The notes beneath the pieces were generated by a model. The model had not been told where the DNA came from, did not search any database, and was given only the letters and a program-made list of their open reading frames with translations. Positions 17,501 to 28,100 of a DNA stretch of 64,000 nucleotides are shown piece by piece (position 1 is the first letter of the stretch; each line of letters starts with the position of its first letter). Made by a program: the position numbers and the translations under genes. This stretch comes from Pedobacter sp. MC2016-24 (lineage in GTDB: Bacteria > Bacteroidota > Bacteroidia > Sphingobacteriales > Sphingobacteriaceae). Location of the stretch: positions 620,001 to 684,000 of the forward strand of contig NZ_JADFBX010000001.1 in the NCBI RefSeq assembly GCF_015223055.1. Direction: 5' to 3'.

Positions 17501-18914
17501 TACCACTTTTCGCTCCCACCCAAAGCCGGTTTTTTGAATCGCACATCAGTCCCCGGATTTCGTTTTCCGATTTAAATACACCTGTTGGTGTTACCAAATG
17601 CTGATTGAAATCGTTTGGTGTAAATATAACCTTATCTAGTCCACGTTGATCAGTATGTAGCCACATCACTCCTGATCGGTCATAAAAAGCGACAGCTACA
17701 AGATTTGAAAACCGACTCGATGCAGCCCCTGGTTCATTGTAAAAGTACTTAAATTTAGCTGCTGAATCATCAAAATATCCAAATCCACCATCTCTTAACA
17801 CAGACCATACGACACCATTTTTATCTTCAAAAACCCTGAAATGATTGCGTGGAACAACATTGAAGGCATCATTTTTTTGACTATAGACATCAAGTCTACC
17901 ATTGTGAATATCAAAACGCACAACACCTTTTTTTTCCGGTTCAAGCCACAAATTGCCTTTTCCATCTTCGAAAATTGAATACAGTGCCTGGCCGGATGAA
18001 TTCACTGACTGGCTGTATTTTTTTGTCCGGTTGTCAAAAGTAATAACCTGCCCCAAAGCTGTACTCAGATAAACTTTTGCCTGATTCCGGCTTTGTAATA
18101 TGGAATTGATTTTCGAACTATTGACAGTAAACCTGGTATATTTATTTAAGACTCTGTCCAACTCAATCAGATCTCCCGAAGCCGTGCCAAAGTATATAGA
18201 TCTGGCCCCTATTCCTACTGCAGAAAAATGATCTGTTAGCCGTCCCTTGAATTTGATTTGCAAAGCCGAAAACCTCGAAGATAAAGTTCTTGTAAGCCGA
18301 ACCAACCCTTTAGGTGTTCCTACCCAAAACCTGGACTTGCCATCTTTCGCGAAAAAATTGATGGTATCTGATGGAAGTTGATCCGCATTTTTATTTGATT
18401 TAGAATAAGTGTAGTAATTGGATTTCTCCATGCTCACATCCGCCACTGCCAGTAACCCATTGCTCACGGTACTGGCCCAGAGCATCCCGTCTTCTGTAGA
18501 AAGAATTTTATCAAATACAATTTTCCTTTTCAAACCAATGATAACAGATAACGGGGTGAACTGCTCTGTTCCTTTATCAAACCGGTAGATTTGTCCATCG
18601 TAAGACTTGATCCATAAATGGTTCGCCTTATCTTCAAAAATCTGGTCAATCCGATCGTTTCTGATCATGGACTTGTCTCCAGGAGCGGAAGTAAAGGAAC
18701 GGAACTGATGTCCATCAAAACGATTGATGCCATTCCAGGTGCCAAACCACATAAAGCCCTGTCTGTCCTGAAACATACAGGTGATCACATCATGAGATAA
18801 TCCATCTTCGGTGGAATAATGTTCAATTTTTGCCGGCGGCTGCGCAGAAATCCCCCCACACATTAAAATTAAGGCAACAATAATCTTTACGCTTAAAGTA
18901 AATATGCGCTTCAT
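14535..18914 (-). CDS. Hybrid two-component system sensor/regulator (HTCS)
   Basis: A 1459-residue one-protein signalling system. After a signal peptide come about 14 ligand-sensing beta-propeller repeats (two seven-bladed propellers, about residues 30-790), then a Y_Y_Y domain (GNYVFEVKSFDNDNY), a membrane helix near 892-912, and a histidine kinase domain with phosphorylated His947 (FFTNVSHELRTPLT). An HATPase domain (about 1060-1175), a receiver domain with Asp1253 (VILSDIMMPRMDG) and a C-terminal AraC-type HTH (about 1350-1455) follow. Known HTCSs bind an oligosaccharide in the periplasm and switch on the adjacent susCD operon. It probably controls PUL1. All key residues are present. Confidence 0.93.
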   Translation of the reverse strand: MKRIFTLSVKIIVALILMCGGISAQPPAKIEHYSTEDGLSHDVITCMFQDRQGFMWFGTWNGINRFDGHQFRSFTSAPGDKSMIRNDRIDQIFEDKANHLWIKSYDGQIYRFDKGTEQFTPLSVIIGLKRKIVFDKILSTEDGMLWASTVSNGLLAVADVSMEKSNYYTYSKSNKNADQLPSDTINFFAKDGKSRFWVGTPKGLVRLTRTLSSRFSALQIKFKGRLTDHFSAVGIGARSIYFGTASGDLIELDRVLNKYTRFTVNSSKINSILQSRNQAKVYLSTALGQVITFDNRTKKYSQSVNSSGQALYSIFEDGKGNLWLEPEKKGVVRFDIHNGRLDVYSQKNDAFNVVPRNHFRVFEDKNGVVWSVLRDGGFGYFDDSAAKFKYFYNEPGAASSRFSNLVAVAFYDRSGVMWLHTDQRGLDKVIFTPNDFNQHLVTPTGVFKSENEIRGLMCDSKNRLWVGAKSGKFYIYDKGSIAKITFDGVPKDGIGSVYTIFQADNRCVWIGTKENGLFMAQPLDKEETHYQLTHFLHKSGDPLSISSNQIYSVVADSLHRIWVGTFDGGVNMLVPGRQEQTFVRFYDGVNGYPNGYHKIRHLAMDGKGRLWIASTDGLVVADVLRKEGVRFRTYSKLPGDINSLGNNDVQYVFKGHDDRMWLATSGGGLNLAQQQSGSDSLTFRIFSTRDGLASNYILSCHEDRNHQLWVATKSSLSRFDPLKMKFDNFNSYDGLPSSGFSEASCTITKEGKMFFGTIRGLLSFDPSSIKYHPVHANMVFNNLYINNKEIRAGSDQSILKNDIDKSSALILSHHQNTISIDYSILDFRLGDRQQYMYRLKGFDSTWVDNKNQHRTTYTNLPPGNYVFEVKSFDNDNYTNLPQKKLFITILPPWWKTWWAYVIYVCLFFAGAFVVRRIIFTVLKLRQKIAVEQKMTALKMAFFTNVSHELRTPLTLILNPTEEVLKNELLSEQGKLYLSIVRRNADRMVRFVNQLLDLRKAQSGQDRLRLTEMELEPFLRSVMDYFDETAIASCIEMKLSGDAGITLPLDADKMETVIYNLLGNSFKFSPQGSIIEVSVKSESGTAAIIEVLDQGPGVPEEDLENIFQLYHESEALATQHLKGTGIGLALARELVALHGGKISASNRNNRGLSIRIELPILHDLFPSGEGAIDADSLDVHVAKQGAVKPIMAQPNVSVVEGIAKQLVLLVEDNEDMRSFLANNLSGTYRIQTAADGLEGLVLAGKIQPDVILSDIMMPRMDGIQMLNRLKNEQATSHIPVILLSAKSAIESQVTALNYGADFYISKPFDNALLFAAIANILLQRKKLVEGIVSGQKIVDLSPGQVVVTSKDEIFLQKVIDIVNQKMSDPEFNIDAVAETVNMARATFFKKFKSLTQQAPVEFVRDMRLKMARQYLDSGTGNISEVSYAVGFGSAKYFSTCFKTMYGLSPSDYLKTLKPKA

Positions 18915-18989
18915 TCAGTATTTTTCTATAATCAGATGCACCATGGCTATACTGCCGACTAAAGCTAAAACAATTCAACAGACTTTACA

Positions 18990-19023
18990 ACATTCCGCTA
19001 GGTTAAAAAACCTGGCGGAATGT
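18990..19023 (-). terminator. Hairpin between the GH3 gene and the HTCS gene
   Basis: A near-perfect stem of about 14 bp (ACATTCCGC...AGGTT with AACCT..GCGGAATGT) in the 127-base gap. It probably ends or reduces the PUL1 operon transcript before the HTCS gene. No strong T run follows on the minus strand, so it may instead protect the upstream mRNA. Confidence 0.5.
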
Positions 19024-19041
19024 ATCATTTACCCTGAGATA

Positions 19042-21669
19042 TCAAAAAAACTTAACATTTGCTTTTATAACATTTCCACTGGTTAAATTGGGCTCATCAG
19101 GCTGGCCTCCACCAATACTAATCGCTACATTACCCCTCATTAAGGCCTTAGTTCCATCCTCCAATATGTTGGATAAATCTTCCCGGCTCAGCTCAAAACT
19201 GATGTTCTTAGATTCGCCCGCGTGAAGGCTCAAACGTTGAAAACCTTTAAGTGCCTTAATCGGCATTTTAATTTTCCGCTTCCCAGCAAGCACATACAAC
19301 TGAACAACTTCATCTCCTGACATCTTTCCCTTATTGCTTACCCGGCAGGTAACTTTAATTTTATCGTTTTTATCAGGAGCCGATGAAACCTGAACCTGAT
19401 CGTAATAAAAACTAGTGTAACTCAACCCGTAACCGAAGCCATATTGTGCCTTTCCTTTAAAATAGCGATATGTTCTGTTAGCCATACTGTAGTCAACAAA
19501 TGAAGCCAGATCGCTATCGCTTTTGTAAAAAGTTACCGGTAATTTGCCTGAGGGATTATAGTCTCCAAAAAGGATATCTGCCACAGCCGTTCCGGCCGAC
19601 TGTCCGCCATACCAGGCATTCAATATTGCAGATACCTGGTCGCTCTCCCAAGGGGTAGCGATGGCACTTCCGGTCATCATAACAAATACAACTGGCTTTC
19701 CAGACCGCTTTAATGTTTTCATTAGCTCGGTCTGAACTTCGGGAATCAAAATAGAGGTTCTGTCTCCCCCATTGAAACCAGGTTCGTTTACTCGCATAGA
19801 TTCGCCTTCCAGTTGTGGTGAGATGCCACCTGCAAAAATGAAAACATCGGCATCAGCATGTCTTTTTACAATGTCGTCAAAATCCGTCCTCACATATTTA
19901 CCCATATTAAATTTCAGATATGCATTGCCATCTCCCTGCCAGCTTTCAATCACAAAATCATAAGAGATTCCCTTTTTTGCTAGCAGCATGTATTTTTTAA
20001 CCTCGCTCTTTTTGACAATCCAGCTATCCAACACCAATTTGCCGTTGATAAAAAGCCGGCAGCCATTGTCGGCTTCAACTTCCAGCGAAAGGTTCTGATC
20101 GTCCTCAGATTTGAAAGAAGTGCTAAATCGGGCAGAGAAATCATTGGCAGTTAAGCTTCCTGCAACAGCCTCACCTTCCTGCCACTGATAACCCAGTTGA
20201 TCTTCTCTTTGGGTAATATTGGGCGTTCCCTGAAGATCCTTGTTGTGATAATACTCAGCTTTAACCCCCGGTTTACCATCAAAAGAGAAAGATCCTTTAA
20301 CTGCTTTGTAATCCAAAAGCTCATCGCTTGTAAATGTTATAGCTTGCTCGTAAACAACCTGAACTGCTGCACCAACTTTAGCTTTGATTCCCTGCAGAAC
20401 TGTCGATAGTTTCGATGGATTTCCATTGTAATTACCCAATATTGAGCTCGAATTGTCTGCATTTGGACCAAGAACCACGATCTTATGCAGATTTTTACTT
20501 AAAGGAAGTGTCTGATCATTTTTGAGAAGCACCATAGACTCCCGTGCCATTTTTAATGCATGTGCCTGATGTTCTGCAGATTCAAGAACGGAATCCTGTA
20601 CCTGGGCATAAGACACCATGCTTACCGGATCGAACAGCCCAAGACGGAAACGAATCATAAATAAGCGTTTTACAGAAATGTCAATCTGGTGTTCAGAAAT
20701 CTTGCCCGACTTTACGGCCTGAACCAACGACAGGTAAGCACTGTGCCCGCATTCTACATCTGTCCCATGAAATACAGCATCAACAGACGCAGCTTCTGCA
20801 TTCGGGTGTGTTTTGTGCTTCATAAAAAAATCGTCTATACCGGCGCAATCTGAGGTTACATAGCCTTTAAATTTCCATTGATCGCGAAGGATACCTGTCA
20901 TCAGCAGATCGCTGGCACAGCAAGGCTGGGTTCTGAAAGCATTGTAAGCGCACATTACACCCGCCACCTGAGCATCCACAACAAGTTTTTTAAATGCAGG
21001 AAGATAAGTATCCCATAAGTCATATGCTGAAACATCAACGTCAAAATTGTGTCTCAAAGGTTCAGGACCGCTATGTACCGCGTAGTGTTTGGCACAGGCC
21101 GCAGCCTTCAGGTATTTTGGATCATCACCTTGTAATCCGCGAACAAAAGCATCACCCAGCGAGGAGGTCAGAAAGGGATCCTCTCCATATGTCTCCTGTC
21201 CCCTTCCCCAGCGTGGATCTCGGAAAATGTTTACATTGGGCGTCCAATAGGTAAGTCCCACATATTTTCTACCTCCATTACCACTGGCTAAGGCCTTGTT
21301 ATACACTGCTCTGCCTTCCGTTGCAGAATAGTCGGCCATTTTAAAAAGTGCAGCCTCGTCAAAGGTGGCAGCCATAGCAATGGCCTGCGGAAAAACTGTC
21401 ACACGATATGGAGAGCGTGCTACGCCGTGTAACGTCTCGTTCCACCAATCGTATGCCGGAATGCCCAATCGTGGAATACCAGGCGTAGAATTGAGCATCT
21501 GCGCCACTTTTTCTTCCAATGTCAGCCGACCTATCAGGTCGTCAACACGCACGTCAAAGCTGAGTTTGTAGTCCTCAAAAGGAAATCGGGCCATCTGGGC
21601 CATTCCACTGAACGGATTAAAAAAATATAGTAATAAGAGTAGGAAACTTAAACAGCTTTTCTTGGTCAT
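19042..21669 (-). CDS. GH3 glycoside hydrolase with PA14 insertion (beta-xylosidase/beta-glucosidase type)
   Basis: An 875-residue secreted enzyme. The order is a signal peptide (cleaved after GMAQ), the GH3 TIM barrel with YDWWNETLHGVARS (the WWNE-LHG form common in beta-xylosidase-like GH3 enzymes), KHYAVHSGPE and nucleophile Asp274 in VTSDCAGIDDF. The alpha/beta domain is interrupted by a PA14 sugar-binding domain (about 430-575, GVKAEYYHNKDLQG to GCRLFINGKLVLDSW), and a FnIII-like tail ends the protein. PA14 inserts narrow the pocket towards short oligosaccharides. It is the only glycosidase of PUL1, so it likely trims the imported product in the periplasm. Confidence 0.9.
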   Translation of the reverse strand: MTKKSCLSFLLLLLYFFNPFSGMAQMARFPFEDYKLSFDVRVDDLIGRLTLEEKVAQMLNSTPGIPRLGIPAYDWWNETLHGVARSPYRVTVFPQAIAMAATFDEAALFKMADYSATEGRAVYNKALASGNGGRKYVGLTYWTPNVNIFRDPRWGRGQETYGEDPFLTSSLGDAFVRGLQGDDPKYLKAAACAKHYAVHSGPEPLRHNFDVDVSAYDLWDTYLPAFKKLVVDAQVAGVMCAYNAFRTQPCCASDLLMTGILRDQWKFKGYVTSDCAGIDDFFMKHKTHPNAEAASVDAVFHGTDVECGHSAYLSLVQAVKSGKISEHQIDISVKRLFMIRFRLGLFDPVSMVSYAQVQDSVLESAEHQAHALKMARESMVLLKNDQTLPLSKNLHKIVVLGPNADNSSSILGNYNGNPSKLSTVLQGIKAKVGAAVQVVYEQAITFTSDELLDYKAVKGSFSFDGKPGVKAEYYHNKDLQGTPNITQREDQLGYQWQEGEAVAGSLTANDFSARFSTSFKSEDDQNLSLEVEADNGCRLFINGKLVLDSWIVKKSEVKKYMLLAKKGISYDFVIESWQGDGNAYLKFNMGKYVRTDFDDIVKRHADADVFIFAGGISPQLEGESMRVNEPGFNGGDRTSILIPEVQTELMKTLKRSGKPVVFVMMTGSAIATPWESDQVSAILNAWYGGQSAGTAVADILFGDYNPSGKLPVTFYKSDSDLASFVDYSMANRTYRYFKGKAQYGFGYGLSYTSFYYDQVQVSSAPDKNDKIKVTCRVSNKGKMSGDEVVQLYVLAGKRKIKMPIKALKGFQRLSLHAGESKNISFELSREDLSNILEDGTKALMRGNVAISIGGGQPDEPNLTSGNVIKANVKFF

Positions 21670-21705
21670 AAGTATGGATATGATATGTTCTCGGTTAATT
21701 TCATT

Positions 21706-23343
21706 TTAGTAAGTCCACCTTGGATCGCCTATGGCTACGCCAGAACTGCCTGCCGTTCTTAGTGGTGAAGTAGCCGGAAGGGTAAAATTATTAGTCGTTA
21801 CGTCCCAACCCAGACCGATTGCCAGGTTCCCTGCCTGGGAAGTATTGGCACTAGGCTGGGTAAGAGCAGCACCTGATCCATTGGTGAAATTAAAGGTATT
21901 GTTATAGCTAAAAACCAGGGTAGTACCGGCCCCGGTAGCCCGCATAGTTACTCCGTTTACCGTTCCAGACGGCCTCGGTACATTGGCAATGATGCTATTG
22001 GTCATAGAAAACCGAACAGGATTGGCACCTGCATCCATAAATATATACCTGCCATTGGCACCAAAGTTATTGAAGGTGCAATAATCAACGGTGATTATTG
22101 GTGGCGAGCCGGCGATCACTGTTGAACAGCTTAAAAAGGCTTGTCCGATATCATAAAATGTAGATTTAGTAACGCTTAGTGCATTAAACTGCAGTTTATC
22201 CAGATGAAAACAGATATAGCCCAATGTTGATCCGATGTCATAAACAACGGAATTTTTAACCACAATTTGATCTATTTTATAATCTCCGGCAGCCGCACCA
22301 CGATTCGCCCTCAAGAAACTTGTTGTTGCACTGTGTATGATACAATTGTTAATTTTCACACTGGCAAACTCAGCCTTTTCCGCATCAGCCAGTACTCCTG
22401 TAGGATTAATGAAATAAAGTGATCCTGAAGCCTTTCCATCCAGCTCTATTCCATCAAGTCCGATACCAGCTCCGGTTCCTCTTAAGGTAAACTCTTTAAA
22501 ATTAACCTTGGTATCCTTAGGATTTCCGGAAGTAGATTTAAGGGTTACTGATTTTTGCAATAAGGTAAAATTCGCTGATCCTGCACTGTAGGTACCCGGG
22601 TTAAGTCCGATGACCGCATTGTTGCCAGCTGCATTAACAGCCGCCACAATATCAGCACCTGAATTTAATATGGTAGTGTATACCGTTGTGGCCAGTGTTG
22701 AGATTTCGAGTAAACCTTTACTTCTGCTGCCAAGAAAAATTTCCGAAGCATAGGTTGTCCCTGGAAGAAGTCCAGATACAGTTTTTACCCCCGCCGTTGC
22801 TTCTGAGGCAGAAATGGGAAGATTAGTGGCTGTTCCATCTTTCGGCGTCAGTGTGATCTTGTCCAAACCTGCTGTTGGTTTCCAGCGTAGTGTAAACTGG
22901 GTTTCCAGAATCTCAAGTTCGCGAACCGGCAGAAAAAGCTGCTCACCGGTAATGGAGAACCCACTGCTGACCTGCCATTGAGATTCTGGCTGGGTTGCAG
23001 TAGCCTCTGCCCTTACCCTAACGTAATACTTTTTACGCACGATAAGTTTTTCGTCAGTTACCACTGCACCAATGGTATCCGTTTTAATTGAAAATTCCGA
23101 ACTCGAGAATGTCGAATCCTGGGAAAACTCAGTAAGGTAGGAGAGGTTCAGCTTGGCACTTAGTACAGGTGCAGCCCAGGTGATCTTTGCTGATGTTGCT
23201 TCCGTTTTGATTGAAATACCGCCCGGCTTAAACAGACGCGGTGCCCCTAGCCCTTCGTTTGGATCTTTTTTGCAGGCAGATGCGCTTAGCAACATCATGA
23301 ATAATGGAACCAGTATACGGATTGAAAAGATATTTGTCTTCAT
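21706..23343 (-). CDS. Surface lipoprotein with FnIII-like domains and right-handed beta-helix (DUF4957/DUF5123-like)
   Basis: A 545-residue lipoprotein. The start at 23343 gives a lipoprotein signal (ILVPLFMMLLSASACKKD) and lies 10 bases after the SusD stop. The longer open frame (to 23538) only overlaps susD and adds no signal. Two FnIII-like domains (about 35-215) precede a parallel beta-helix (about 230-540, with repeats such as VKNSVVYDIGSTLGYICF and VTKSTFYDIGQAFLSC), as in pectate-lyase-fold DUF4957/DUF5123 proteins. It takes the SusE/F place in the operon and is probably a cell-surface glycan-binding protein or polysaccharide lyase relative. Catalysis cannot be claimed. Confidence 0.7.
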   Translation of the reverse strand: MKTNIFSIRILVPLFMMLLSASACKKDPNEGLGAPRLFKPGGISIKTEATSAKITWAAPVLSAKLNLSYLTEFSQDSTFSSSEFSIKTDTIGAVVTDEKLIVRKKYYVRVRAEATATQPESQWQVSSGFSITGEQLFLPVRELEILETQFTLRWKPTAGLDKITLTPKDGTATNLPISASEATAGVKTVSGLLPGTTYASEIFLGSRSKGLLEISTLATTVYTTILNSGADIVAAVNAAGNNAVIGLNPGTYSAGSANFTLLQKSVTLKSTSGNPKDTKVNFKEFTLRGTGAGIGLDGIELDGKASGSLYFINPTGVLADAEKAEFASVKINNCIIHSATTSFLRANRGAAAGDYKIDQIVVKNSVVYDIGSTLGYICFHLDKLQFNALSVTKSTFYDIGQAFLSCSTVIAGSPPIITVDYCTFNNFGANGRYIFMDAGANPVRFSMTNSIIANVPRPSGTVNGVTMRATGAGTTLVFSYNNTFNFTNGSGAALTQPSANTSQAGNLAIGLGWDVTTNNFTLPATSPLRTAGSSGVAIGDPRWTY

Positions 23344-23353
23344 ATTGATAGAA

Positions 23354-25180
23354 TTAATAACCATAGTTCTGAATAGTTCTGGTATTGTAGAGCAGTACAT
23401 CGTTGTGGAATGGGAAAACCTCACTTTTATTTTGCTCAAAATAAGTAGCAAAACCAGTCTGATTCCCAGAGATGTATTCCTCGTTAAGCGAAGCCCGCCA
23501 ATTCTTAGTGGTATATCCCGAGGGAGCACCTGAAACACCTAAACCTGGTTGAAACAAAGTTACAGCAGGAGAACCACCATAAGTGTCCAGGGTATTAAAT
23601 TCCAATTGAGACCCGACTACATTATAAACTGCCGCTTTTGAGTACACATATTTTGGCACATTCACATAAGCACCTTCTCCATTCATTAACTGACGGAGCT
23701 TGACGCGGGTCTCAGCGAATTTACTCGCCATGATATTCCAGCGGATCAGGTCATACTTCCGTACGGCCTCACCTCCAAACTCTAATAAGCGCTCTTTAAC
23801 AATGGCATCGAAAAATCCGACATAGCTGGCAGGTATAGCAGGAATGCGATCCTCAAAACCAACATAAGCACGTTTTCTCACTTCCATCAGTGCCGCCTGG
23901 GCTGCTGCTGATGGTGCACCGTTGATTTCATTATCCGCCTCCGCAAACATCAGCAACACATCTGCAAAACGGATAACAGGCCAGTTAACAGCAAGCGTCT
24001 GTGTGGTACCAATAATATTGGTCCATGATCTCCTGAATTTAGCATCAGTCATATTATTCAAGGTGTTCATCACTTTCTGGCTATTGAGGTCAATTTCATA
24101 AGACCCTATTGTCACATCCCTTCTACAGTCGCCAATCTGGTCAAACTCGTAAAAATAGCTAGAAATGGCCATCAATCCGCCACCACCGCCACCAAAACGC
24201 GATGCCCCATTGATCCGCAAGCCATTGTAATAACCAAGCTTTGTATCCGTTCTTGAACCTGCACCATACGCACCCACCTCAAACATCAGTTCGTTGGTGG
24301 GATCGGACCTGGTACTGCTGTGCAGCGACTTGAAAATATTCTCATAAACTGGATTTAGATCATGCTCACCGCGCTTACCCATCACCTCTTTGCATTCATC
24401 AAAAGCAATCTGATAGTATTTCTTATAGTCCGCACTGCGCAACATGGTATGGCTATCTTTATCCATCATATAACCACCACGGAACAGTGCAATTCTGGAA
24501 CGCAAAGCTTTGATCGATCCTTTTGTCCACCTGGTACTGCCATAACCCGATTCGGTACGCCAGGGAACCATACTTTCAGCTAGCTTAAGGTCTTCAAGCA
24601 CCCTGTCCAAAATAGCCGTACCTGCGGTAACTGGCGCATCAAGTTCAATAATATCTCCGGATGGTTCCCATTGTGCAACTACATTTCCCCAGTTACGAAC
24701 CAGAATGAAATAATATAAAGACCTTAGCGCAAGGGCTTCCCCCATGTATTTACCCATAATAGACTCGTTAGCTGATCCGTCGGCATATAAAGCCGAGCCC
24801 GAAATCCCCTTAATGCATACATTTGATCTTTCTACGCCAATGTATAGTTGTTTAAACGCATCTAATAACTCTCCATTGGCAGAACTCGCCCTGTACATAC
24901 TGATCCCTCTCCGGTCTTCAGGACTGTAACTACCCGAAGTTTTGAAGTCATCTGCAGATATCGACCAGATGGTTCCTTCTTTAGTTAGCCCGTTGTCACC
25001 CGGCAGCAGGTTATATATCCCCACAATAGCAGTATTGGTATAAGATGCGCTGGCAAAAGCAACATCCTTTGAAATGGTCGATGGATTTTCAATATCCAGG
25101 TATTTTTTACATGAGCTGCTGGTAAGGATTAAAGTCCCCAGACTAAGCAGTGTAATTATTTTTTTATATGCTGATTTCAT
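23354..25180 (-). CDS. SusD/RagB family nutrient-binding outer membrane lipoprotein (PUL1)
   Basis: A 608-residue surface lipoprotein. The lipobox is LILTSSSCKKYLDIENP, the standard SusD start. The fold is a tetratricopeptide scaffold: N-terminal SusD-like part with EALALRSLYYFILVRNWG (about 150-168) and C-terminal RagB part with VNWPVIRFADVLLMFAEADNEI and EFGGEAVRKYDLIRWNIM. SusD forms the lid on the SusC channel and captures the glycan. It lies 18 bases after SusC. Confidence 0.93.
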   Translation of the reverse strand: MKSAYKKIITLLSLGTLILTSSSCKKYLDIENPSTISKDVAFASASYTNTAIVGIYNLLPGDNGLTKEGTIWSISADDFKTSGSYSPEDRRGISMYRASSANGELLDAFKQLYIGVERSNVCIKGISGSALYADGSANESIMGKYMGEALALRSLYYFILVRNWGNVVAQWEPSGDIIELDAPVTAGTAILDRVLEDLKLAESMVPWRTESGYGSTRWTKGSIKALRSRIALFRGGYMMDKDSHTMLRSADYKKYYQIAFDECKEVMGKRGEHDLNPVYENIFKSLHSSTRSDPTNELMFEVGAYGAGSRTDTKLGYYNGLRINGASRFGGGGGGLMAISSYFYEFDQIGDCRRDVTIGSYEIDLNSQKVMNTLNNMTDAKFRRSWTNIIGTTQTLAVNWPVIRFADVLLMFAEADNEINGAPSAAAQAALMEVRKRAYVGFEDRIPAIPASYVGFFDAIVKERLLEFGGEAVRKYDLIRWNIMASKFAETRVKLRQLMNGEGAYVNVPKYVYSKAAVYNVVGSQLEFNTLDTYGGSPAVTLFQPGLGVSGAPSGYTTKNWRASLNEEYISGNQTGFATYFEQNKSEVFPFHNDVLLYNTRTIQNYGY

Positions 25181-25198
25181 TTCAAATGATCTTTTGAG

Positions 25199-28100
25199 TT
25201 AAAAACTGATCTCTAGGCCCGTTAGAATGTAGCGGCTTCTCGGATAAGCTGCATAATCTACACCTGGGGTAAGCGGAGAACGGCGGGTATTGGCTTCAGG
25301 ATCATAACCTGAGTAACCGGTTATGGTGAACAGGTTATTTACCGTTGCATAAAATCTGACTTTCGAAAAAACTCGCGTTTTGTTTAACAACTTCTTTGGA
25401 AGCGAATACCCCAGGGTAACGTTACTGATGCGAAGAAAGGAACCATCCTCAATTGCATAAGAAGTGAGGATGTACTGCCCTGCCGCCGGTGTCCAGAAAC
25501 TGGTGTTCTGGTTCATTGCCGCCAATTGATCTGGATCGGATACTTTTTTTCCGTTTTCGTCAAAAGACTTCCAGCGGTCTGCTACAACGGCCAGCATATT
25601 GTTATCTTTATATAGATACTGGCCGGTAAATTCAGTTTTGTTGGCGTTATAGGTCTTATTACCAACTGAAAAGTTCATAAAAATACTGGCATCGAAATTT
25701 TTATAATTAAACTGCTGATTGATTCCACCTGCAAACTTTGGAAATGCATTTCCCAAAACCGTTCGGTCATCAGTTGTTATATCACCTCCCGGATCTCCTG
25801 TCAGTTTTTTCAGTTTCATATCTCCAGGTTGTGGATCTTTCGCACCCAATGCAATCGCCCTGGCACTAGGAATACCAGCTTTTAATTTATAAGAATAGGT
25901 GTTCGATGATGCGTTGTAAGTGGCATCAAAGTCGCTGATCTCGTACCGTCCGTCACTCACATATCCATAATATTGGCCTACAGGTCCACCAATTTGTACC
26001 AGAAAGTCAGATCCGTTAATGCCTCCAGAGGCAGTCGTATAAGATTTGTTTGGATTTCCGTACTGGTCAAATCCGAGACTCACAATTTTGTTCTTATTGG
26101 TAGAAATATTGAAATTGATATTATAGCCAAAATTATTCGTATTGGCTAATGCAGCACCAATTTGCAGTTCAATTCCTTTATTGGAAGTTTTACCGATATT
26201 CTGTTGCTGATCTGTCCAACCAGAGGTTACCGGAACTTTTGCTACCAGTAAAAGGTCTTTTGTATTGTTGCTGTATACATCTAATGTAGCCGTCAACCGA
26301 CTCCCGAATAGGTTCAGATCCAGGCCTAAATTTCTAGATACTGTAGTTTCCCACTTGATATTTGGATTAGCAAGAGCGTTTGGTGCAAATCCAGGAGTAA
26401 CCGATTCATCAATTGCGTAACCATAATTGCTTCCGCCAAGATAAAGTACCCGCCACAGGTCAGTGCCAATACGATTATTTCCGCCGGCACCGTAGCTGGC
26501 CCTGATTTTTGCACTACCCAGCCAATTGAGATTTAACTTTTTCATGAACTGCTCTTCGCTAAAACGCCAGGCCAACTGCCCAGAAGGAAAGAGTGCATCA
26601 CGATTTTCCGGCGCAAAAAGCGAGGATGCATCATTCCGTACAATAAATGAAGCTAAATATTTACCCAGGTAATTGTAAGATGCACGGCCAAACACAGAAA
26701 AAAGTTTACTTTGACTCTCTGAACTGGTCGGCGCATCTTGTACACCACCATTTGGTGGAGTAGCTTTTTGTATCCCCGCAAAAGCTTGTTCTGGGGTAAG
26801 ATCTACCGGTAACCATTTGGTGGTAATCGATAAATTACGCGTTTTATTCTGGTTAATCTCCTGACCAGCCAGCAAACTGATTTTATGAGACTTGCCCAAT
26901 GTGAAATCATAGGATATGGTATTGGTATTGATGATCGTTAAACTGGATCCGGTTCCAATAGTCACCACAGGAAGGTTCGCATTTTGTCTGGCTACTCCCG
27001 TAATGGAGTTATTAAACTGATCGTTTCTTCGTTCTCCATTGGTCACACCAAATATCGTTTTAATCACCAATCCCTTAATTGGCGTGTATTGCCCATTTGC
27101 ACTAGCGACAATCTGGTTATTGTAATCGTTCTTCGTTACCGAATAAACACCTAATATTGGCGTAGTCAGGTTAGTGAGGTTCGCATAATCCGGATCGAAC
27201 TCATCAATATCAGCGGCTTGCCCAGGCTCATCATATGGCCGGTAGCGTACGGCATTACGCAAACTATTGTTGCTTTGGCTTCCAGAATTAGAAGTTCCTG
27301 CACCAAAGACTTTTTGACGGCTATATCTGGCATTGAAACCAAAACGGAATTTATCAGAAGCAGTATTGTCAAAACGAAAAGAGACAAAGGTACGCGCAGC
27401 GCCAGAATTGAGCATAATTCCATCTTCCTGGTAATTGTTAACATTGAGGTTATAACTGGAAGCTTTGGTACCGCCGGTAATGGTTAAATTTTCTGTATGT
27501 GAAAAGGCCTGCCGACCGAAAACCCGATCCTGCCAATCGGTAAAAGGAATGTTTTTGTAAATGTCTAAATCTGAAAAAGCACCATATCTTTTTGCAAAAG
27601 CATCAATTGAAGGCTGATCATTGGCATTGCTGTTGTACAACTGATATTGGTACATCACAAAATCATAAGGTTTCATCACATCTAGCACATTGGTAATCTG
27701 ACGTACTCCGGCGTAGGCACTCATAGACACCAGGGTGCGGGCATTCCTTCCTGATTTTGTCGTAATCAGTACTACACCGTTAGCACCTCGGGCACCATAA
27801 ATTGCCGTAGAAGCTACATCTTTCAAGACATCAATGGATTCAATCTCCTGAGGGGATATAACCGAAAGCGCATTTTCCATCTGTATTCCATCTACAACAT
27901 ACAATGGAGAATTATCTTGTGTGATCGAGCCTCCAGCCCGTACCCGAACAGTAATTTCAGCCCCCGGTTTCCCTTCAGAGGTAATCACTGATACACCCGC
28001 CAGTTTCCCGGCCAGTGCCTCGGCTGCAGTGGCTACCGGAAAATCTTTCAAGTCCTTGGCCGTAACTGAAGATACTGAACCGGTAAGTGCATCTTTAGCC

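Noticed and set aside
23344..23538. N-terminal extension of the beta-helix lipoprotein
   Set aside because: The extension lies inside susD, and the lipoprotein signal begins only at the ATG at 23343.
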